DNA of 64,000 bases, from assembly GCF_033807575.1 (NCBI RefSeq), contig NC_084721.1, positions 7,502,001-7,566,000 on the forward strand. The letters run 5' to 3'. Positions within the stretch are counted from its first letter, which is position 1. Every line of letters starts with the position of its first letter. Both the position numbers and the translations under genes were made by a program. Under the pieces are notes generated by a model. The model saw nothing but the letters and a program-made list of their open reading frames with translations. It searched no databases and had not been told where the DNA came from. Below are positions 47,366-59,255 of the stretch, one piece after another. This stretch comes from Cydia pomonella. Taxonomy: Eukaryota > Arthropoda > Insecta > Lepidoptera > Tortricidae.

Positions 47366-47654
47366 TGTATCGGCATTACAGATGCTGCGAAAAGTCACGT
47401 CAATATATCCATACATTATTTAAGTTACGATTGCCATTTTCATATCGTAATTCATACATTATATTATATGGCCTAAGTTGTACGTCTATTTCTTCAAGAT
47501 TCTATAGAATAGGTAAGTAAGTACTCAGTCATCAGCTTTTCTAAATCTATACTTACTATACTTGAAAATATTTGTGTGTATTTTTCGGGAATTCAATAAA
47601 TAATTACTCAAAAGGATGATCGTTAATAAGCTTGTATAAAATATAGTACTTGTA

Positions 47655-47784
47655 GCCATTTTGATACTCCAGCCTGTGCAAGTGTTAAGTAAACGTCATA
47701 GTTTCATAGATGGTTGACGTTTAAAATAACACTTCCACTGTCTGGGCTATCAAAATCGCTACCAACTTATCTTGGTCTGACTCT
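47655..47784. mobile_element. Palindromic MITE copy a (AGTGTTA...TAACACT family)
   Basis: GTGCAAGTGTTAAGTAAACG and GTTTAAAATAACACTTCCAC are inverted around the centre; the end CAACTTATCTTGGTCTGACT is the complement of the start of copy b. The left end is shortened. Confidence 0.75.
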
Positions 47785-48240
47785 AAGACAGTCGTTATAA
47801 CAACCTAATCTTAGAACAGGCGCGTGCCGAGCCGGGGCCTTGTTGCTTTATCACTAACATTTCAATAGCCATTCATCTCACGGTTGAAAAAGTGAAGTAT
47901 GTGTCTGTCAATCGTTCGCACTATTAGGAGGTGTAAGTGAGTTCGTGCCCCCAATATAGATAATCACGTGGCGCAGGGGTGACCCCCGATAAAAATACAC
48001 GCCCGTTTACGCGTAATCATCGCGCGCTTCAGTTAGTTCTACTAATTATTAGTTAACTCCAGACATTTTATTTTATACATGAGACACTGCAGCGATTGAT
48101 ATAGATTATTGATTATTATATGTTTTTAAATGATTTTATTCCACTACTGTTGTGTAAACAGGGTAGATTTAACCAATTCCTTCAAAATGTAGTGACTACT
48201 AAACTTTTATTACCTAAAGGGAATCAAAATAACAATTTTA

Positions 48241-48387
48241 GAGTCAGACCAAGCTAAGCTGGCAGCGATTTTCATAGCCCAGCGTGTGCAAGTGTTAAGT
48301 AAACGTCATAATTTCATAGAAGTTTGACGTTCAAAATAACACTTGCACTGTCTACTGTCAAAATCGGTGCTTATCTTGGTCGGACTG
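48241..48387. mobile_element. Palindromic MITE copy b (same family as 47655-47784)
   Basis: It starts GAGTCAGACCAAGCTAAGCT, has GTGTGCAAGTGTTAAGTAAA and AAAATAACACTTGCACTGTC, and ends TTATCTTGGTCGGACT. Nearly full length. Confidence 0.8.
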
Positions 48388-48785
48388 TAGTGTCTTTTTA
48401 ATGAGCATATAGTGCTCAAAACCAAGTGGCTTTAAAATGCGTAATCAGTTGACATAACTTTTATTTTATAGATTGCCAAATAGATAAGGTTCTCATATTT
48501 TATGTGATGCCATAAAGGGTCCGCATTATAGTCAGAGCTCGCTTGTTCGACAGATTGCCCCTGATTGGAGCGAGGGGACAGCCTGATTCGATTTTGACGT
48601 TTTTATTGGGTAATATTGATATACTTTGTGATTAGGATCGTGTCAGGGCTCCAATACATTCAATTCAGAAGGGTCAGAACACCTATTGATAAGATATCCA
48701 GCAGGGCTAAAAATACCGAATTCCACTCAGTAGCGTGCACTTGTGTATATTCAAGAACGTAGACAGCGTGCGGTAAGAAATAAAT

Positions 48786-50124
48786 TAAAAAGCGGCCAAG
48801 TGCGAGTCGGACTCGCGCATGAAGGGTTCCGTACCATTTAAGACGTATTAAAAAAAAAATCTACTTGCTAGATCTTGTTCAACATTTTACCACTTTGGAC
48901 ACACATTTTACCACTTTGGGACTGTCTCTCGCGCAAACTATTCAGTTTAGAAAAAAATGATGTTAGAAACCTAAATATCATTTTTGAAGACCTATCCATA
49001 GATACCCCACACGTATGGGTTTGATGAAAAAATGTTTTTTTTAATTTATTGACGTATTAAAAAAAAACTATTCACTAGATCTCGTTCAAACCAATTTTCG
49101 GTGGAAGTTTGCATGGTAATGTATATCATATATTTTTTTTAGATTTTTCATTCTGTTATTTTAGAAGTTACAGGGGGGGGGGACACACATTTTTTCACTT
49201 TGGAAGTGTCTCTCGCGCAAACTATTCAGTTTAGAAAAAAAATGATATTAGAAACCTAAATATCATTTTTGAAGACCTATCCATAGATACCCCACACGTA
49301 TGGGTTTGATGAAAAAATTTTTTTTTTTTAATTTTTATGACGTATTAAAAAAAAACTACTTACTAGATCTCGTTCGAACCAATTTTCGGTGGAAGTTTGC
49401 ATGGCAATGTATATCATATATTTTTTTTAGATTTTTCATTCTGTTATTTTAGAAGTTACAGGGGGGGGGGGACACATTTTTTCACTTTGGAAGTGTCTCT
49501 CGCGCAAACTATTCAGTTTAGAAAAAAATGATATTAGAAACCTAAATATCATTTTTGAAGACCTATCCATAGATACCCCACACGTATGGGTTTGATGAAA
49601 AAAATTTTTTTTTTTAATTTTTATGACGTATTAAAAAAAAAACTACTTACTAGATCTCGTTCGAACCAATTTTCGGTGGAAGTTTGCATGGCAATGTATA
49701 TCATATATTTTTTTTAGATTTTTCATTCTGTTATTTTAGAAGTTACGGGGGGGGGGACACACTTTTTACCACTTTGGAAGTGTCTCTCGCGCAAACTTTT
49801 CAGTTTAGAAAAAAATGATATTAGAAACCTCAATATCATTTTTAAAGACCTATCCATAGATACCCCACACGTATGAGTTTGATGAAAAAAGATTTTTTGA
49901 GTTTCAGTTTTAAGTATGGGGAACCCCCAAAATTTATTGTTTTTTTTCTATTTTTGTGTGAACATCATAATGCGGTTCATAGAATACATCTACTTACCAA
50001 GTTTGAACAGTATAGCTTTTATAGTTTCGGAAAAAAGTGGCTGTGACAGAATCGGACAGACAGACGGACATGACGAATCTATAAGGGTTCCGTTTTTTGC
50101 CATTTGGCTACGGAACCCTAAAAA
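48786..50124 (+). repeat. Interspersed repeat with internal ~290-bp units (four units)
   Basis: Same ends as 20836-21893 but on the plus strand. The internal unit, marked by CCCCACACGTATGGGTTTGA and a poly-G run, recurs at about 49018, 49302, 49588 and 49875 (spacing 284-287). Units 2 and 3 are nearly identical. It lies in the Pointed-like intron. Confidence 0.88.
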
Positions 50125-51465
50125 GTACGTAGGTGTGGAGCTTTCATCTTTTGACGAACGGTTTTCGCTTGTTTGAGTAGGAACAAGTACTCAAGTTAAC
50201 CTTGACTAACAATTCGTACCGGTCAAAAAACCGGATTTAACTTAAGTTATTATGATCAAAGCTCATCGATTCAATTGTTTTCTGAATATTTTTAAGCAGC
50301 GCATGTCCGCCAGCGGAAGCTTATTTCGCCCCGTGAATAGAGAATCGAGTTGACCGCTCGTATGACCGGACCGATTTCAATAATAAGCGTGACTGTGTAC
50401 ACCATGTTCTTAGTTCTATTTATGGGATATTTCGACTTAAAAGCTGAACGGACAGCGTTGTTTGGAGGCGGGAGAGTAATGGGCGCGAGATGTAAACATT
50501 GTAAACACGAGGCAGTCAATGAATTTATGGTGAGGTACATTGTGCCTCGAAAGTCTGCGATTTTTCCCGTAAAACATTACACTCTATATTCATATCAGTA
50601 GAACTGAAAGTGCTATAAAATGTCATATTTCTTTAAATAGTCCCCTTAAATTATTAGATAATCCGTAAGAAATCTTTGCCTAACCCTGCGTGATTTAAGG
50701 TCAGGGCTAGTGCTTTTGTTGAACAAGAGCAAGTTCCAAGTCAAGAAGAATAAGTAAGTCATTATATTCTTACTCATTATACCTACTTATGTGTATTTAT
50801 TTCTATTTGGTAACTTCTTAGACTAAGTACAAAACTGGTATACTTGAACAAAAGAAATGTTTGCTCACCTGGTAAAATCGACGGTTTGTGTTTAAAATTC
50901 TACACCCACCTGTGGCCTAAATAATTCTAAGTCTTCAGCACAAGGGTCTCAATGACATGACGTCATCGTCTTTGCACGCACCTTTCTCAGAAACCATCAA
51001 GACTCAAATGTCAAATGAGGTGTCAAGGCCAGTTCAGCATAATCGTTTCAATGTCGGCGAACTTAAATATTTGTTATTGACCCCAAGTAGGTAATTAGTT
51101 GTTTGCATATATTTTTTAATGCAGGAAAAAGTACAGTTGTATTTTAAGAACGTGATGATGAACAGAAATTAAAATGACTTTTATAAATTTAAATTTTACT
51201 GATAAAGACCTGAACAGTTAAGAGTTTTCACGATTGCGCTAATGCAATAAGATTTGACTGGAAAATAACCGTATTAACTAACCCCCTTATTAATACGCGC
51301 TACAAGCCTCAATTACCTAGTTAATAATAGTCTGTCACTTGAACTTCATGTGTAAGAAACGGATAAAGTAAAGTAAAAATTAAGCAATTGACACTTGTAG
51401 CGAGTTTATGAAAAAGCGTTGTTCTTATTCAATCACCATTCTAACGCTGTGCTTTTTATCCCCAG

Positions 51466-51586
51466 TGTGATGAAGGTGGCGGCGCGGTGGAGGGCATCAA
51501 GAGCGAACCGCCGGAGAGCGAGGAGCCGCGAGCCATGCAGAAGGTGCCTTCGCTCTCCGACCTGTCCGACCCGGAGGCGTCATTAG
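51466..51586 (+). CDS. pnt: Pointed-like ETS factor, second coding exon
   Basis: The acceptor CTTTTTATCCCCAG ends at 51465. The exon reads CDEGGGAVEGIKSEPPESEE, then PRAMQKVPSLSDLSDPEASL, and a split codon G|.. at donor GTAAGT (51587). 'PSLSDLSDPEASL' followed by a D/G codon fits the stretch before the PNT domain in insect Pointed (recollection, not an alignment). IKSE matches the sumoylation consensus (hydrophobic-K-x-E), as does the N-terminal IKTE of vertebrate ETS1. The following exons are outside the window or not recognised. A different acidic, proline-rich nuclear factor remains possible. Confidence 0.55.
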
Positions 51587-51616
51587 GTAAGTTGTTACCT
51601 TAAGCCAAGTCCAAGT

Positions 51617-51730
51617 CCAGCCAAGATGACCATTGTAGGTACATAAACGCCTAACGAGTACCTATTTCCATAGCTTATTTAGGTTTTGATTGGCATTTTC
51701 TATCAACGATTGTCATCTTGGCTAGGCCCC
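51617..51730. mobile_element. MITE, 'TAGCCAAGATGACAATCG' ends
   Basis: CAGCCAAGATGACCATTGTA pairs with CAACGATTGTCATCTTGGCT then AGGCCCCC. It starts 30 bp after the exon donor at 51587. Related to 34147-34291. Confidence 0.7.
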
Positions 51731-54490
51731 CTGAAATAGCCCACAGGAGAAGAAGTTACAAACAGAACAAACCTTTGTAGACTTACCTGTTTGCAAACAG
51801 TTCCTCGGTAATAAGTTTTTTTTCGAATTTATTTGCAGCAATTTCAAATAATACGGCATTTTTTTTACTTCTTCACGCCAGGAAGTTATATATCTCATCA
51901 ATAATCGCACTATACTACTATACTGTATCTACATATATTTGGGAAATTTTAGTACTTAAACGGATTAAGATACTAATATACATTTGGTCATCTTCAAATC
52001 CTGTTCTTGATATGCGTCTATTAATTTAAAAAAACGCGAATACAGGTGTCAGTAGTCACGTACTTCTGTTTGTCGAATTCTGATGGTATTTGACTAATAT
52101 AGGTAAGAATTGTTTACAACTACTTTAGATACCTTCGGTTACCTATCTTGGCAACTAATAAGTGTTAATTAATTCTTCATGTAATTAAGTATGTATCCCT
52201 TAACACTAGCAATATTAACTTCCTTATTGGTTCCTTTACCATGCGAGCATGGCTTATATAATAGTGTAGACAAATTCATACAAATTTCCCCTAACACGGC
52301 CGAAGGTTGGCCATTACTCAATCACCGACCCCGGCGTAAATCAGTGGCAGTTGTACCGACACCCATTGATCGTACGTAGACCTTATTTCGTTGTCATAAG
52401 GCTTATGAATCGCCAGTGCAGTCTACGATGGTGCACCGGAAACATACGACTTGCGTCCGGCGAAGCCAACTTAGCCGCCCTGAGCGCTAGGAAGCACCAA
52501 TTGCCCAGTATCCGAAGATCAGCGAGTCGGAATTTGAATTCCGACAGCTTTGAATAATCACTCGGAGGGCGTGGATCTTGGTGCCGCTTTACAATGTTTC
52601 TATTTGTGTTGTAATATATACCAATGCCACTAATGCTGGCTTTTCGTTGCTAAGGCTGCACAGCACTAGCGCAGAAATGGACATATACTTCTACTTTTGC
52701 GTCAGTAAACTATCTAGGGATCCTAGGATTTCCAATTCAGAAGTATTCACCCATAAAACGTAAACCTACTTTTCATTGACGAGAGGAACTGGAGGAACAT
52801 ACTATGAGTACCAATTTCACAATTTTGGGGTAGTCTTTGAATCACGGAAAGAAATGAATCTGGTTCCTGAGATTACAAATATTACAATCCCGAATAACAT
52901 CCCACAATTTCAAATCCTGGCTGTTGTTGGATATAAATTCAACGTGACTGATTATACAGTGCGATACACAGCGATAATCGATCGTTACGCGGCCACGGGG
53001 CTAGATGATTAGCAAATAGGTGAAGCCCGAATAGGATAATACGGCGCATCCTCGTTACTGCAGCATCAGCCGCTGTTTTCATAACTGATCACTTACGTGC
53101 TATAGTTTATAGCTTGACATACAGGCAGGCTTGGCAAAGTCTCAAGTATCTATCATCTTAATAAGATTACAACCGAAAGACATTCGGTGCTGGACATAAG
53201 CGTCCCCCAAGAAACTTCTAAAAGGACGGTCGTGTGCTGCCCTCATCATTTTAACTAGATAGTCCGTCCGTGTTGCTGGGGAATTCTGCGCTGCGTCCTT
53301 CGGTTGGCGGTCGCCACTAGATACAGATCCTCCCGAAAAATCTCGCGAGAAGTATCCTTCCATAGTCGTCAACATTTCAGGCCCAAGCCACTTGATGGAA
53401 ACTTGAACCCTTTTAAAGTTCTTGAAGATTTTAGTCTTCTGTTAAGACTAAGAATCCTACTGTAATAGACTAAGTTGTATAACAAGTTTTAAAAGTTAAA
53501 AGAGAAGAATTCAAATTCATTCGCGTTTTCTTCTTTAAATATAAATATATAAAGTTGAGACGTGACGACTTGAAGATTTTTTGAAGCTTATTGCGATTAG
53601 GGATGTTTAAAAAAATATTGTTTATGGTCCCATTGATAACAAGGATTGACTTTTGAGCTCATATCCGAATCCAAATTACAATACTAATGATATTTAGCTT
53701 GTGCAAAATGCACACATCGGTTGAACTCGACGTGTTAATTGTAATCAGTCGATGTAACGAGGGTATTGAACTGCTCGAAACGTGTCTGAAGGCTCGCGCC
53801 GGGGTGGCCGCCGCATACGGGCCCATTGTTCCTACAACTGTCTGCATGTTCCACGTGGGAGCCGCTCATGCATCGTTTGTTTTACTAACATGCACCAAAA
53901 CATGAGACTCAACGGGCGACAAATGGTATATGTGAAAGACGTTAAAAAGTTGAGTTAGTTGCTTACAATGGCTTTAACATAAAATTTTATTGCGTATTGT
54001 GTCAGGGAATTCGAAACAAAAAAAATCACGCACATCAGTCTCGAAAACACAAGTACATTTTTCTCCGTCATTTCTGCTGTTAACACGGTTGATTATTTAG
54101 TTCAGGGGTATATTATGTCTCTTTCATGAAATATCTACTTTCATTTATATATATAAATGAGAGTAGATATTTATGCCACTGAAATATTTTAGTGGCAAAA
54201 AACTCTAGTGTTTTTTATTGCAAACGAAGAAAAATTTAAGAGACTTAGTATTAGATCGACTCTTTTTTCCGATTAATTACCTTTTTTTACCCCATTTGAA
54301 TAAAGCTCACTTCAAAACAACATAACCATACTCTCAAACACTACCTCCATACTCGTGAATGAATGAACGTAACTGGATACAATCGTTCTGAATGAACGGG
54401 CTCCGTCCCGCCGCGTGCGCAGCGTAATTAAAAAGCTTTGGAACATTTAGCTGACTAGTGAGATCATGCCACCCTCGACGGTGATTTACA
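51731..54490 (+). other. Unassigned DNA downstream of the second Pointed-like exon
   Basis: No exon that I can support; the PNT-domain exon of an ETS protein is not visible here on the plus strand. Confidence 0.5.
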
Positions 54491-54575
54491 GTACAGTCAG
54501 AAATACTATTCGCTTAGCACCTTTGCATACAAACTTCTATGCAGGGGAGCACCTTTTCTCTGCAGCTAACTGTAC
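54491..54575. repeat. Hairpin element, GTACAGT...ACTGTAC
   Basis: GTACAGTCAG / CTAACTGTAC ends and a TAGCACCTTTGCATACAAAC arm paired with CTATGCAGGGGAGCACC. Likely related to 39240-39312. Confidence 0.65.
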
Positions 54576-55437
54576 TACATGAAAATTTCCCTTAAAAAGC
54601 CCTTTCGGCATGACTTTATTGAAGATTGTGTTTTGAATATGAGCATTTAGACCAATAGTGGGACCGGATTTTTGCCCTATAAGTTTCGATAATTCTAAAG
54701 AGTGAAAAGTGATGTTTATCTGGTATGGGACATATTTTTAAGCATATTTGTAATATATGAAGAAAATTTAGAACGAGCGTTAGATATAAATAAGGTATTT
54801 ATGTATTTTTATTGATGAATTTTGAATATTGAATTAAAGTACAAAATTTAAGCATTGTCTTTTATAATATGTATGAGGCTTTATGCTATCAAATTTTTAG
54901 AAAAAAAATCAGCGTGCTACTTTGTCAAACTCAAATTAGCTTATTATTTTGTCAATATTGAATTAAAGTTTGAAAAATCCACACTATCATATCTAAATTC
55001 TTAAGTTAATAGGCAACGCAAAAAATTAGAAGAATAGCATATGTGCTTTACAATTAATATGCGTTTTTTGTCCTGTAAGATCTAATATTGAATTAAAGTC
55101 CGTAGAGATAAGTCTATTACTATAAAATAATATATGTAGCCATTTTATGGAAAGTAAGAAATATCTGTGTGTAGCTTGCATTGTAATAGTAAAATCAACT
55201 TAAAAAGGCGCGAAATTCATAACCACGCCGCGCTGGTCCGTCAACATGTCGGCTCGGCGCGCGGGAGCCTATCGTAGCCGACCTAGTGAGCGATAGATAC
55301 CTCGCCCCGCCCGCGCCCCCCGCTCAGCTTCGCAAGCGCTGTTTGTATTTTCTTTCAAATCATTCATTTGTTTGTTTATCGTGCACATAAATTAGATGCG
55401 GACATAACATGAATTTAATTATAGAATAAAAGTTATT

Positions 55438-55656
55438 ATGACTTCAAAATGTTTGATATGTGTACTGTACTGACTTAGTAACAGAGAAAAAACGAGGAAT
55501 TGAGCAGCTAATAACTGCGAGCAAATAATCTTTCTTGGTGATGGGAAAGTTAAATATTTCTACGGGAAGGAGGAACTACGTTTCCATAAAAAGTGTAGAT
55601 TATACATTGAGTCGAAGGCTATACCGGCGTACAAAAGACTAATGGAGGTGGCATCA
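55438..55656 (+). pseudogene. Transposon ORF start with CxxC...HxxC motif, two stops
   Basis: ATG at 55438 opens MTSKCLICVLY, a TGA at 55471, LSNREKTRN, a TGA at 55501, then AANNCEQIIFLGDGKVKYFY, GKEELRFHKKCRLYIESKAI and PAYKRLM in one unbroken phase. C5-x2-C8 and H50-x2-C53 would form a zinc site. This layout, with 'GDG' and 'H..CR..Y' between, resembles the N-terminus of an uncharacterised TE-linked protein family of insects that I recall but cannot name. The frame is cut by a MITE at about 55657. It lies just inside the left CpG-rich block of the 5.4-kb element, where its first gene would be expected. Confidence 0.6.
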
Positions 55657-55769
55657 GAGGGCTTACAGCGAACCACGTTCGACGTGTTGCCTCCCTGTCA
55701 TACTTACGTACGAATTTACAAGTGCGACAGAGAGGTAAACACGTCGAACGTGGTTCGCGATAGGCCCTC
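55657..55769. mobile_element. Palindromic MITE, CGAACCACGTTCGACGTGTT arms
   Basis: GCGAACCACGTTCGACGTGT then TGCCTCCCTGTCA pairs with TGCGACAGAGAGGTAAACAC then GTCGAACGTGGTTCGC. The outer GAGGGC and GCCCTC also pair. It creates the false C-terminal part of a 134-codon ORF. Confidence 0.85.
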
Positions 55770-55818
55770 AAATGTACAGCCAAGTGACGATGATGAAAAT
55801 TACATTTTCAAAACTTCC

Positions 55819-56168
55819 GATCGATCTAGATTAGTCTTACGTTTGGGAAAACGCGTGTTTTCGAGTTTTCATGCGTTTTTCTTACGACGCAGAATATGGT
55901 CGCTAATTTCGTGTTGTCGGCCACTGTCCGTCTGGTCCAGCGGGTTAAGACGCGGACTGCTAAGCGAGTGTTACGGGTTCGAATCACGCCTGGTGACTAA
56001 CTTTTGTTTTTTTTTTATATGTTCAATTTTATATATAATTTTTTAATTTTTATTGTTTTAGACAAGTTTAATTTAGTAAAAGAATGTAGTTAAGATTATC
56101 ACCTATACACCACCATATTACAATAAATAGTTAGTTATAACCGAGCAAAGGTCGGTCGCCCAGGTACT
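55819..56168 (+). mobile_element. Helitron-like element, copy 1 (5'-truncated)
   Basis: It begins within the shared region GATCTAGATTAGTCTTACGT and contains the tRNA-Ser(GCT)-like segment CGGACTGCTAAGCGAGTG with B box GGGTTCGAATC. It ends AACCGAGCAAAGGTCGGTCG then CCCAGGTACT. The hairpin is broken by a G. Confidence 0.7.
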
Positions 56169-56445
56169 GTATAGTTATTGCAGGTAGTTCGCAATCACAT
56201 TTACAGTACATATGGTGCTACTTTAGCGCACTAGTGCGAAAATGAGCATATTACGTTACTGTGTCGAACATTTAAAAGGCCATATGTACTGTAAAACGTT
56301 GTACGATACATGTGCAAATAGGTAATTCGCAACTCGTGTCGATTTAAAACACTCCCTTCGGTCGTGTTTTAATTTATCGCCACTCGTTTCGAATTTCCTA
56401 TTTTTCGCACTTGTATCGTAATGTACTATTTTAGCACAGGCATTA

Positions 56446-56774
56446 TAAGAGAGGTATGGGCATTGTAAATGTCATCTGGCTCTGTGTGGTAGGGCACAGC
56501 ACAGCGGATGTCATTCCAGATCTAGAGCAGAACCCAACTGGGGAAGTACCTCCACCTTACAGAAAATCGCAGCCAAATAACACTAGACCTTACTCATAGT
56601 GTTGTGTTCCTGCCGGTGAGTAAGGTTGCCAGAGCTCAACGAGGGGTGGGAGGGTGTTAGGGTCGGCAACGCGCATGTAACTCCTCAGGCGTACATAGGC
56701 TACGGATACTGCTTACCATCAGGCAGGCCGTATGCTTGTTTGCCACCGACGTAGTATAAAAAAAAATAAAAAAA
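56446..56774 (+). mobile_element. LINE/SINE 3' tail of a common lepidopteran type
   Basis: GGGTCGGCAACGCGCATGTA, GCTTACCATCAGGCAGGCCG and TATGCTTGTTTGCCACCGAC then an A-rich tail form a well-known dispersed 3' end. No ORF. Confidence 0.75.
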
Positions 56775-56994
56775 AAACACACAATTAAAATATTTCATAC
56801 GACATGTGCTAATTATTTGTCTCAGTGTAAACAAAAATATATCATAATTATGATATCAATTTTCAAATTCAAAATGGCGGACATGTTTTATAACTTATTT
56901 TAAGAAATTATGAGTAGTTTAAGACTTTAAAAAGCAAGAAATTGTTTCTTGCTTCTGTTTGTATATGTATCATGTAGTATTTGATGTTTTCATT

Positions 56995-57640
56995 ATTTTT
57001 GAAAGTCCTCAGGGTGCCGATTACGAAAATGACATCCATTATGGAACCCAAGATGGCGGACATTCATTTTTCTTAAAAATCGGTATGGGTGTCATCTCCG
57101 AGGTTCTTCGAGGTTCCGATTACGAAAATGACGTCCATTTTGCAATCCAAGATGGCGAACATTATTTTTTCTTAAAAATCGATATGGGTGTCATCTCCGA
57201 GGTTCCTCGGGGATCCGATTACGAAAATGACGTTCATTTCGAAATCCAAGATGGCGGAAATTATTTTTTTCTTAAGTCGATATGGGTGTCATATCCAAGG
57301 TTCCTCGGGATTCCGATTACGAAAATGACGTTCATTTTGAAATCCAAGATGGCGGACATTAATTTTTCTTAAAAATCGATATGGGTGTCATCTCCGAGGT
57401 TCCTCGGGGATCCGATTACGAAAATGACGTTCATTTTGAAATCCAAGATGGCGGAAATTATTTTTTCTTAAAAGTCGATATGGGTGTCATATCCGAGGTT
57501 CCTCGGGATTCCGATTACGAAAATGACGTCTATTTTGAAATCCAAGATGGCGGACATTAATTTTTCTTAAAAATCGATATGGGTGTCATCTCCGAGGTTC
57601 CTCGGGGTTCAAATTACAAAAATGACGTCAATTTTGGCGG
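56995..57640 (+). repeat. ~99-bp tandem array, 'CCAAGATGGCGGACATT'
   Basis: About six units spaced 97-101 bp (marker CAAGATGGCGG/A at 57049, 57148, 57247, 57344, 57445, 57543). Because the unit is near 33 codons, a 137-codon ORF runs through it (DYENDVHF.IQDG...FFLK...MGVISEVPRGS). I treat it as a repeat, not a gene: units drift by 1-2 bp, which breaks the frame later. Confidence 0.85.
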
Positions 57641-57895
57641 TTCTTGTTGGTGCAGATTTCAAAAATAGAGACCATTTTAGAATTCAAGGTGGTTGATATC
57701 ACGGCTACACACATCGACACCCATTTCAAAAAGTAGCGTCCGCCATATTTATTATCAAAATAGATGCCATTTTTGAAATCCACACCCCTAAAAACCCAGA
57801 AAACAACACCCATGACGACTTTTTCAAAAAAGTGACGTCCGCCATCTTTATTTCCAAAATGGACGTCATTTGTAAAATTAGTACACATACATCAT
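57641..57895 (-). repeat. Inverted continuation of the 99-bp array
   Basis: The complement carries the same theme (FTNDVHFGNKDGGRHFFEKV, MGVVFWVFRGVDFKNGIYFD) in diverged form, so the array switches orientation at about 57640. Confidence 0.7.
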
Positions 57896-58097
57896 ACAAC
57901 ATGAAAACTAAAAACATTTCCATCCTCTTTTGGGCAGTTGTGTAAGTCTGTGATAACCCTAGGTAGGTACGGAGACCTTGAGCGGTGTCGGCATTTACGC
58001 AAACATCAAAGGCGTCGGCCCACTGTTACTTTTTACACTGTGCTTTTAGTGTGTAAACGAAAACGTCACATGATATATCAAAAGAAAAGTTATTTTA

Positions 58098-58661
58098 TCT
58101 TATACCTTTAAACGAGCAATTCTTGTATATATATATATTTCTGTGATCTCGGAAACGCCTCTAACGATTTCGCTGAAATTTGGTATATAGGGGTTTTTGG
58201 GGGTATACAATCTATCTAGATTAGTCTTATGTTTGGGAAAACGCGTGTTTTCGAGTTTTCATGCGTTTTTCTTTCGACGCAGAATATGGTCACTAATTTC
58301 GTGTTGCCGGCCACTGTCCGTCTGGTCCAGCGGGTTAAGACACGGACTGCTAAACGAGTGTTACGGGTTCGAATCTCGCCCGGTGACTAACTTTTGTTTT
58401 TTTTTATATGTTCAAGTTTATATATAAGTTTTTAATTTTTATTGTTTTACACAAGTTTAATTTAGTAAAAAAAAATGACCTATGTAATAAGAGAAATCGA
58501 CAATAGATGGCGTTACTCTGTGACAAGTGCTGTAAGGTTAAAATCGATTGTAAATAATAATAATTGTCAGTTCACATTTTACTTTTTAAGTTTATGTAGA
58601 TTATCACCACCATATTACAATAAATAGTTATAACCGAGCAAAACTCGGTCGCCCAGGTACT
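58098..58661 (+). mobile_element. Helitron-like element, copy 2 (full length)
   Basis: The 5' end TCTTATACCTTTAAACGAGC follows an A. The body contains AAACGCGTGTTTTCGAGTTT and a tRNA-Ser-like segment (CGGACTGCTAAACGAGTG, GGGTTCGAATCTCG). The 3' end has the hairpin ACCGAG-CAAAA-CTCGGT 12 bases before the end CAGGTACT. A 5'-TC, a 3' subterminal hairpin and lack of TIRs suggest the Helitron class. The terminal CTRR is not canonical. Confidence 0.65.
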
Positions 58662-59109
58662 ATATTACTAACTGTACTAGGTTGCATTTTTAACAAGTTG
58701 GTCCAGTCCATGGTTGCCTACATTTTATATAAAAATCGGTTAATCTAGGCGACCATTAACTGGACCAACTTTTTTAATACGGCAACTTTAAAATAAGCTT
58801 TCATTTGATATATTATACGATGAAATAACAAACAAAAAAACTATCCGTACGCAATCTTACAAGGCAACCTACTTGAAATGTATCACTGTGAATTTTGTCT
58901 TACATTTATTTCTTATCAGAAATAAATAACATGAGGGTGCATATACCTTATAACGTATCTCTATATAGCTATCGGTTATCAATATTAGCATTAGTGGTTA
59001 ATAACAACATTCCCCTTAAAACAAATAACTATCGCGAGGAAAATACCAAGTCCAAACATCTGAAAAAAAACGGGAAAGAAAAGCTGCAACTGGCTTTTAA
59101 AATGGTACA

Positions 59110-59255
59110 AGGAAGGGTGGTCATCTGTATGAGAATGTGTTTTTTTTGTCTCTATTTGACCCAATGGTTGACTGGTAGAGAATGCCTTTTGGCATTAAGT
59201 CCGCCATTTGTGTTTTTTTTGTTTGTGCAATAAAGTTTAAATAAATAAATAATAT
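59110..59255 (+). mobile_element. LINE 3' end
   Basis: GGTTGACTGGTAGAGAATGC then CTTTTGGCATTAAGTCCGCC and GCAATAAAGTTTAAATAAAT is a familiar LINE 3' UTR and tail of Lepidoptera. Confidence 0.7.

Noticed and set aside
53142..53375. Minus-strand ORF with GDRQPKDAAQNSPATRTDYL
   Set aside because: It has a coding-like look, but I recognise no family and no splice context; left unannotated.
55642..56046. 134-codon ORF
   Set aside because: A fusion of three unrelated pieces: transposon ORF, palindromic MITE and Helitron-like element.
56959..57372. 137-codon repetitive ORF as a gene
   Set aside because: The reading frame exists because the unit is close to 99 bp; later units shift frame and the inverted half is equally open on the other strand.
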